Origin: Pseudomonas chlororaphis subsp. aurantiaca
Lineage (GTDB): Bacteria > Pseudomonadota > Gammaproteobacteria > Pseudomonadales > Pseudomonadaceae
Length of the DNA stretch: 64,000 nt
Assembly: GCF_013466605.1 (NCBI RefSeq)
Contig: NZ_CP059162.1
Location: forward strand, 5,394,001-5,458,000
Direction of reading: 5' to 3'
Shown: positions 59,190 to 64,000 of the stretch, piece after piece
How positions within the stretch are numbered: the stretch's first letter is position 1
Layout of the letters: every line of letters starts with the position of its first letter
The notes under the pieces: model-generated
Told to the model about the DNA's origin: nothing
Databases searched by the model: none
Seen by the model: the letters and a program-made list of their open reading frames with translations, nothing else
Position numbers and translations under genes: made by a program

Positions 59190-60583
59190 CGCATAACCTG
59201 CTGGTGGTCGACGACGAGCCCAAACTCTGCGACCTGCTGTCCTCGGCGCTGAGCCAGGACGGTATCCAGGTGTTCACCGCCGGCAACGGCCTGCATGCGC
59301 TCAAGGTGCTGGAGCAGGAAGAGATCGACCTGGTGATCAGCGACTGGCGCATGCCCGGCATGGACGGCCCGCAGCTGCTGGCCGAGGTCAAGCAGCGCTA
59401 CCCGCAAATCCCGGTGATCGTCATGACCGCCTACAGCACGGTGAAAAACGCCGTGCAGTCGATGCGCAACGGCGCCTACGACTACATCGCCAAGCCCTTC
59501 GACATCGACGAGCTGGACATCACCGTCAGCAAGGCCCTGCAGTTTCGCGACATCCTCAAAGACAACCAGCGCATGCGCGCCGAGCTCGACGAGCACCGGC
59601 AGTTCGACAGCCTGGTGGGCGACAGCCCGACTTTCCGCCAGGTCCTGCAAGCGGTGGACTCGGTGCGCGAAAGCAACGCCACCATCCTGCTGACCGGCGA
59701 AAGCGGCACCGGCAAGGAGATGGTCGCCCGGGCCATCCACCAGCACGGCAACCGCGCCAACAAACCCTTTGTCGCGGTCAATTGCGCGGCGATCCCCGAA
59801 GGCCTGCTGGAAAGCGAAATGTTCGGCCATCGCAAGGGCGCCTTCACCGGCGCCGTGGCGGACCGGGTCGGGCGCTTTCAGCAGGCGGACAAGGGCACGC
59901 TGTTTCTCGATGAGGTCGGCGACATGCCGCTGGCCCTGCAGGCGAAGATCCTGCGCGCCTTGCAGGAGCGGGTGATCGAACCGGTGGGCGACCCGCGCGA
60001 ACGCAAGGTCGATGTGCGGGTGATCGCCGCCACCAACAAGAACCTGCTGGAGGCGGTGGCCAACAAGGAGTTTCGCGAAGACCTGTATTACCGCCTCAAT
60101 GTCTTCCCGATCCCCCTGCCCGCCCTGCGCGAGCGGGTCGAGGATATCGCGCCCCTGGCCCGGCATTTCGCCCATACCCTGGGCGCCACCGCCGGCAAAC
60201 GCATCACCGGTTTCAGCCCGCAGGCCCTGCAGGCGATGGCCAATTATTCCTGGCCGGGCAATATCCGCGAACTGCAGAACTGCGTCGAACGCGCGACCAT
60301 AGTCGCCGCGGGCGCGGTGATCGAGGAAAGCGACCTGCCGGGTTATCTGTTCAGCTCACCGCCGGTGAACGCCGGGGCCAGCGCCCTGCCCGGCGACAGC
60401 CTCAGCGTGCCCAGCGACCTGGACGCAGCCCTGGCCGAAGTGGAGAAAGCCTACATCCTCGCCGCCCTGCAACAGAGCAACGGCGTGCAAGCCGCCGCCG
60501 CGCAACTGATCGGCATTTCCGAACGCAGCTTCTGGTACCGCCTGAAGAAACTCGGGATCCAGGTCGACAAGATCATTCGCTGA
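59186..60583 (+). CDS. NtrC-family sigma54-dependent response regulator
   Basis: This 465-aa regulator has a receiver domain with D53 ([13 protein letters not shown]), an AAA+ domain with Walker A GESGTGKE, an intact GAFTGA loop and Walker B LFLDEVGD, then [12 protein letters not shown], and a Fis-type helix-turn-helix ([27 protein letters not shown]). As an intact sigma54 activator it is the natural candidate to bind the palindrome at 53122 and drive its own operon. Confidence 0.9.
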   Translation: MTHNLLVVDDEPKLCDLLSSALSQDGIQVFTAGNGLHALKVLEQEEIDLVISDWRMPGMDGPQLLAEVKQRYPQIPVIVMTAYSTVKNAVQSMRNGAYDYIAKPFDIDELDITVSKALQFRDILKDNQRMRAELDEHRQFDSLVGDSPTFRQVLQAVDSVRESNATILLTGESGTGKEMVARAIHQHGNRANKPFVAVNCAAIPEGLLESEMFGHRKGAFTGAVADRVGRFQQADKGTLFLDEVGDMPLALQAKILRALQERVIEPVGDPRERKVDVRVIAATNKNLLEAVANKEFREDLYYRLNVFPIPLPALRERVEDIAPLARHFAHTLGATAGKRITGFSPQALQAMANYSWPGNIRELQNCVERATIVAAGAVIEESDLPGYLFSSPPVNAGASALPGDSLSVPSDLDAALAEVEKAYILAALQQSNGVQAAAAQLIGISERSFWYRLKKLGIQVDKIIR

Positions 60584-60597
60584 TGCACGCACGTCTT

Positions 60598-60692
60598 CTG
60601 TAGGAGCAGCCGGTCGACGCTCGATTGTCCGCGATAGCGGTACTCCAGACACAGCGCATTGCCTGCATCGCCGGCAAGCCTGGCTCCTGCGG
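60598..60692. repeat. REPIN family 2, copy 3 (degenerate)
   Basis: CTGTAGGAGCAGCCGGTCGA at the left and GGCAAGCCTGGCTCCTGCGG at the right are diverged arms of the second REPIN family, directly after the regulator gene. Confidence 0.7.
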
Positions 60693-60701
60693 AAGCCCAG
60701 G

Positions 60702-61736
60702 TCAGAGCAGGTTCGGCGCGGGCAGCGGATCGATCTGCGCCCAGTGCGATATGTCTTCGCGATGGCTTTGCAGGTAAGGCAGCACCGCCGCCAGCAAAGG
60801 CGCCTTGAAAGCTTCCTGGAAACGATGGGCCAGGCCCGGGATCAGCTTCAATTGGCTGCCCTGGATATGCGCGGCCAGGTGTACGCCGTGCATCACCGGC
60901 AACAGCGGATCGGCGGTGCCATGCACCACCAGGGTCGGCACACGCAGCTGGTTGAGCAGGGCCACCCGGCTCGGTTCGGCGAGGATCGCCATGATCTGGC
61001 GCTTCACCCCTTCCGGGTTGAAGGCACGGTCATAGGCCTCCGCCGCCTGGTGCAGCAGCGCCTGCCGATCGTCGATGACCTGCGGGCTGCCGAGGGCGGC
61101 CAGCAGGTCGGCCTGTTGCTCCAGCGCCGCCTCACGGTTCGGCGCGCCGCGCCGCGACAACAGCTGCACCAGCGCCGCGTTGGGCGCCGGCAGGCCTTCG
61201 GCGCCGGAGCTGGTCATGATCAGGGTCAGGCTCTCGACCCGCTGCGGCGCCATGGCCGCCAGGTGCTGGGCGATCATCCCGCCCATGCTCGCGCCCAGGA
61301 CATGGAACTGCTCGACCTGCAGGGCATTCATCAGGCCCAGGGCGTCGTCGGCCATGTCGGTCAGGCTGTAGGGCGCGGCCACTGGCAGGCCGAGCTTGTA
61401 GCGCAGCACCTCGAACGTCAGGTTGGCGTTGGCCGGTGCCTGGCGCCAGGTAGACAGGCCGACATCGCGGTTGTCATAACGGATCACCCGGAACCCCTGC
61501 TGGCACAGGGCAACGACCACCTCGTCCGGCCAGTGGATCAACTGCCCGCCCAGGCCCATCACCAGCAGCAGGGCCGGATCGGAGGCACGGCCGATGCTCT
61601 GGTAGGCCAGGCTCACCTCCTCCAGTTCGACCCTTTGGGTCGGTACGTTGACATCACAGCGAGACGCCGCCTGAGACGGCAGGCCGAACAGCAGTGCGGC
61701 CAGGAAAACGGTCGTTGAAAGCACTCTTGCCCACAT
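60702..61736 (-). CDS. Secreted alpha/beta hydrolase
   Basis: This 344-aa protein has a signal peptide (residues 1-24, [17 protein letters not shown]) and an alpha/beta hydrolase fold: [15 protein letters not shown], nucleophile elbow [10 protein letters not shown], Asp in [11 protein letters not shown] and His in IPGLAHRF. It is probably periplasmic, with an ester or lactone substrate. The ribosome site is weak. It stands alone between two REPINs, convergent to the six-gene operon. Confidence 0.83.
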   Translation of the reverse strand: MWARVLSTTVFLAALLFGLPSQAASRCDVNVPTQRVELEEVSLAYQSIGRASDPALLLVMGLGGQLIHWPDEVVVALCQQGFRVIRYDNRDVGLSTWRQAPANANLTFEVLRYKLGLPVAAPYSLTDMADDALGLMNALQVEQFHVLGASMGGMIAQHLAAMAPQRVESLTLIMTSSGAEGLPAPNAALVQLLSRRGAPNREAALEQQADLLAALGSPQVIDDRQALLHQAAEAYDRAFNPEGVKRQIMAILAEPSRVALLNQLRVPTLVVHGTADPLLPVMHGVHLAAHIQGSQLKLIPGLAHRFQEAFKAPLLAAVLPYLQSHREDISHWAQIDPLPAPNLL

Positions 61737-61852
61737 GGAAAAACACCGAAACGCAGAAACCCAGTAGAGCGCGAGTCTGATGAACTTTGATCGAGCGCGC
61801 TGCCACAGTTACGTGACAGTTTGATGAAGATTGCCGAGTGGTCATAAAACCC

Positions 61853-61954
61853 TGTAGCCGCTGCCGCAGGCTGCGATAAGGACCGGAGGGCCTTCAGCGA
61901 ACTCAAGATCGCTACGTCCCTTCGGGCCGATCGCAGCCTGCGGCAGCGGCTACA
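61853..61954. repeat. REPIN family 1, copy E
   Basis: TGTAGCCGCTGCCGCAGGCT at the left and its near-perfect complement ending GCGGCTACA at the right, 102 bases in all. It lies between the secreted hydrolase and the metE stop. Confidence 0.9.
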
Positions 61955-61978
61955 ACGGCTATGGATACATTCGGATGG

Positions 61979-64000
61979 TCAGGCCTGCAGGTTACGCAAC
62001 TGACGGGCGGCGGCGACCATGTTGACCAGGGCGGCTTCGGTTTCCGGCCAGGCGCGGGTCTTCAGGCCGCAGTCCGGGTTGACCCACAAGCGTTCGGCGG
62101 GGATGCGCCGGACCGCCTTGCTCATCAGCTTGACCATCTCGGCGGTGTCCGGCACCCGCGGCGAGTGGATGTCATACACCCCCGGGCCGATGTCGTTCGG
62201 GTAGTCGAAGGCCTCGAAAGCCTCCAGCAGCTCCATGTCCGAACGCGACGTCTCGATGGTGATCACGTCGGCATCCATCGCGGCGATGGCCTGGATCACG
62301 TCGTTGAACTCGCTGTAGCACATGTGGGTGTGGATCTGGGTGTCGTCGCGCACCCCAGAGGCGGTCAGGCGGAACGCTTCCACCGCCCAGTCCAGGTACG
62401 GCTGCCAGTCCGCCCGGCGCAGCGGCAGGCCCTCGCGGAACGCCGCTTCGTCGATCTGCACGATCTTGATCCCGGCCCGCTCCAGGTCCACCACCTCATC
62501 GCGCAGGGCCAGCGCCAGTTGCCGGGCCTGCACCTCGCGGGATACGTCCTCGCGGGGGAAGGACCACATCAGCATGGTCACGGGCCCGGTGAGCATGCCC
62601 TTCATCACCTTGTCGGTCAGGCTCTGGGCATAGGTGATCCAGTCCACGGTCATGGCGTTCGGGCGGCTCAGGTCGCCGTAGATCACCGCCGGTTTCACGC
62701 AGCGCGAACCGTAGCTCTGGACCCAGCCGAAGCGGGTGAACAGGTAGCCGTCCAGTTGCTCGGCGAAGTACTCGACCATGTCGTTGCGCTCGGCCTCGCC
62801 GTGGACCAGCACGTCCAGCCCCAGGCGTTCCTGGACCTGCACCGCGTGACGGATTTCGCAGCGCATGGCGTCGGTGTAATCGTTGTTCGACAGCTTGCCC
62901 TGCTTGAACGCCTGGCGCGCCAGGCGGATCGACGCGGTCTGCGGGAACGAACCGATGGTGGTGGTCGGGAACACCGGCAGCTTCAAGCGAGCGTGCTGCT
63001 GGGCAATGCGTTGGGCAAAGGGCGAGTGACGCTGGCTGTCGGCGGCGCTGACCGCCTTGAGCCGCGCCTGGACCTCGGCCTTGTGGATCCGCGGCGACTG
63101 CGCGCGGCTGGCCTGCACCTGGCGGCTTGCGGCCAGGGCCGCTTGCACCGCCGGGGCCTGCGGATCGTTCAGGGCGTCACGCAGCACCGAGATTTCGCCG
63201 CATTTCTGTACGGCGAAGGCCAGCCAGCTTTTCAGCTCGGCATCCAGCTGGTCTTCCCGGGACAGGTCCACCGGACTGTGCAGCAGCGAGCAGGAACTGC
63301 TGACCCACAGGTTGTCGCCAAAACGCTCCTGCGCCGCTTGCAACTGCTGCAGCGCCTGCTCCAGCTCGCAACGCCAGACATTGCGGCCGTTGACCAGGCC
63401 CACGGAAAGAATCTTGTAGGTCGGCAGGCGGTCGAGCACCTGGGTCAGTTGCTCCGGCGCCCGCACGGCGTCGATGTGCAGGCCGTCCACCGGCAGGCCG
63501 ACGGCCAGCCCGAGGTTGTCCTGCAGGCCGCTGAAGTAGGTGGCCACCAGCTTTTTCAGCGGCGAGTACTGGAGGATGTGGTAGGCCCGCTCGAAGGCGC
63601 TCTTCCATTCCTGCGGCAGGTCGAGGGTCAGGACAGGTTCGTCGATCTGCACCCACTCCACGCCCTGGGCCTTGAGGCGGTTGAGGATTTCGCCGTAGAC
63701 CGGCAGCAGGCGCTCCAGCAGCTCGAGCTTGTCGAAATCGTTGCCCTTGGCCTTGCCCAGCCACAGGTAGGTCAACGGACCGATGATCACCGGCTTGACC
63801 CGGTGGCCCAGGGCGTGGGCTTCGTCGACCTCGTCGAACAGTTGCTCCCAGCTCAGCTTGAACGACTGGTCGGCGCTGAATTCCGGGACCAGGTAGTGGT
63901 AGTTGGTGTCGAACCACTTGGTCAATTCCTGGGCGTACTGGGTCTTGGCCTGATCGCCGCCACAGCAGCCACTCGAGGCACCGCGGGCCATGGCGAACAG
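61979..64000 (-). CDS. metE: Cobalamin-independent methionine synthase (5' end beyond window)
   Basis: About 673 residues are visible; the N-terminal part (roughly 90-100 residues) lies beyond the right edge. The enzyme transfers a methyl group from methyl-tetrahydrofolate to homocysteine. Zinc ligands His and Cys are seen in [10 protein letters not shown], and the final Cys in NPDCGLKTR. The folate-side repeat ([15 protein letters not shown]) and the C-terminal catalytic domain ([16 protein letters not shown]) are intact. Any MetR site or riboswitch would be outside the window. Confidence 0.96.
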   Translation of the reverse strand: MFAMARGASSGCCGGDQAKTQYAQELTKWFDTNYHYLVPEFSADQSFKLSWEQLFDEVDEAHALGHRVKPVIIGPLTYLWLGKAKGNDFDKLELLERLLPVYGEILNRLKAQGVEWVQIDEPVLTLDLPQEWKSAFERAYHILQYSPLKKLVATYFSGLQDNLGLAVGLPVDGLHIDAVRAPEQLTQVLDRLPTYKILSVGLVNGRNVWRCELEQALQQLQAAQERFGDNLWVSSSCSLLHSPVDLSREDQLDAELKSWLAFAVQKCGEISVLRDALNDPQAPAVQAALAASRQVQASRAQSPRIHKAEVQARLKAVSAADSQRHSPFAQRIAQQHARLKLPVFPTTTIGSFPQTASIRLARQAFKQGKLSNNDYTDAMRCEIRHAVQVQERLGLDVLVHGEAERNDMVEYFAEQLDGYLFTRFGWVQSYGSRCVKPAVIYGDLSRPNAMTVDWITYAQSLTDKVMKGMLTGPVTMLMWSFPREDVSREVQARQLALALRDEVVDLERAGIKIVQIDEAAFREGLPLRRADWQPYLDWAVEAFRLTASGVRDDTQIHTHMCYSEFNDVIQAIAAMDADVITIETSRSDMELLEAFEAFDYPNDIGPGVYDIHSPRVPDTAEMVKLMSKAVRRIPAERLWVNPDCGLKTRAWPETEAALVNMVAAARQLRNLQA

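Noticed and set aside
61979..64000. Truncated metE pseudogene
   Set aside because: The frame stays open to the last base; the missing N-terminus is explained by the window edge.

Overview
The window is chromosomal DNA of a Pseudomonas, most likely from the P. fluorescens lineage. The evidence is high GC, dense coding, gene blocks in the same order as P. aeruginosa (mexVW-inaA-colSR, groESL-fxsA, mrp-metG, rnf-nth, argG-motY-pyrC-rnt-prx-bfd-bfrB-grxD-argF, glpFKRD), and two families of Pseudomonas-type REP/REPIN palindromes. I see no rRNA, tRNA, CRISPR array, insertion sequence or prophage. The right end cuts metE and the left end starts just before mexV.

Layout. 1-4.3 kb: an RND efflux pair (mexV-mexW type). 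4.3-9.0 kb: the envelope-stress system ColRS, a methyltransferase, the InaA kinase-like protein, a small membrane protein and a PAP2 phosphatase; ColR-box-like sites precede two of these units. 9.1-16.9 kb: groESL with a sigma32-like promoter, fxsA, a HugZ-type gene broken by a one-base frameshift, an SDR, the Mrp/ApbC Fe-S carrier and metG. 17.1-22.1 kb: an rnf operon (A, B, D, G, E) without rnfC, then nth and a 59-codon gene. 22.2-36.2 kb: housekeeping and iron/redox genes (argG, motY, pyrC, rnt, peroxiredoxin, bfd, bfrB, grxD, a molybdopterin oxidoreductase, argF, a lone ABC ATPase, a PhzF-like gene, ybaK). 36.6-41.7 kb: the glycerol regulon glpF-K-R-D. 42-49.1 kb: an acidic amino acid ABC transporter (aatJQMP) with a sigma54 promoter, its two-component system (aauS-aauR type) and glpM. 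49.4-51.1 kb: an arginase-fold protein with two small DMT membrane proteins. 51.2-53.0 kb: a desaturase and a MipA-type outer-membrane protein on the minus strand.

The region most worth attention is 53.1-60.6 kb. Six co-directional, mostly overlapping genes encode a HAD-IB phosphatase, an unusual class III aminotransferase, an alpha/beta hydrolase, a GNAT enzyme, a membrane histidine kinase and a sigma54-dependent response regulator. Upstream lie a textbook -24/-12 promoter and an 18-bp perfect palindrome, which suggests an autoregulated metabolic or lipid-modifying system of unknown product. A secreted hydrolase and metE close the window.

The second notable feature is the rnf operon. The NADH-binding subunit gene rnfC is absent, and RnfB lacks its membrane anchor but carries an RnfC-like coiled-coil tail. 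REPINs are strongly concentrated in the right third (39.9-62 kb), while the left part, whose order matches P. aeruginosa, is nearly free of them.
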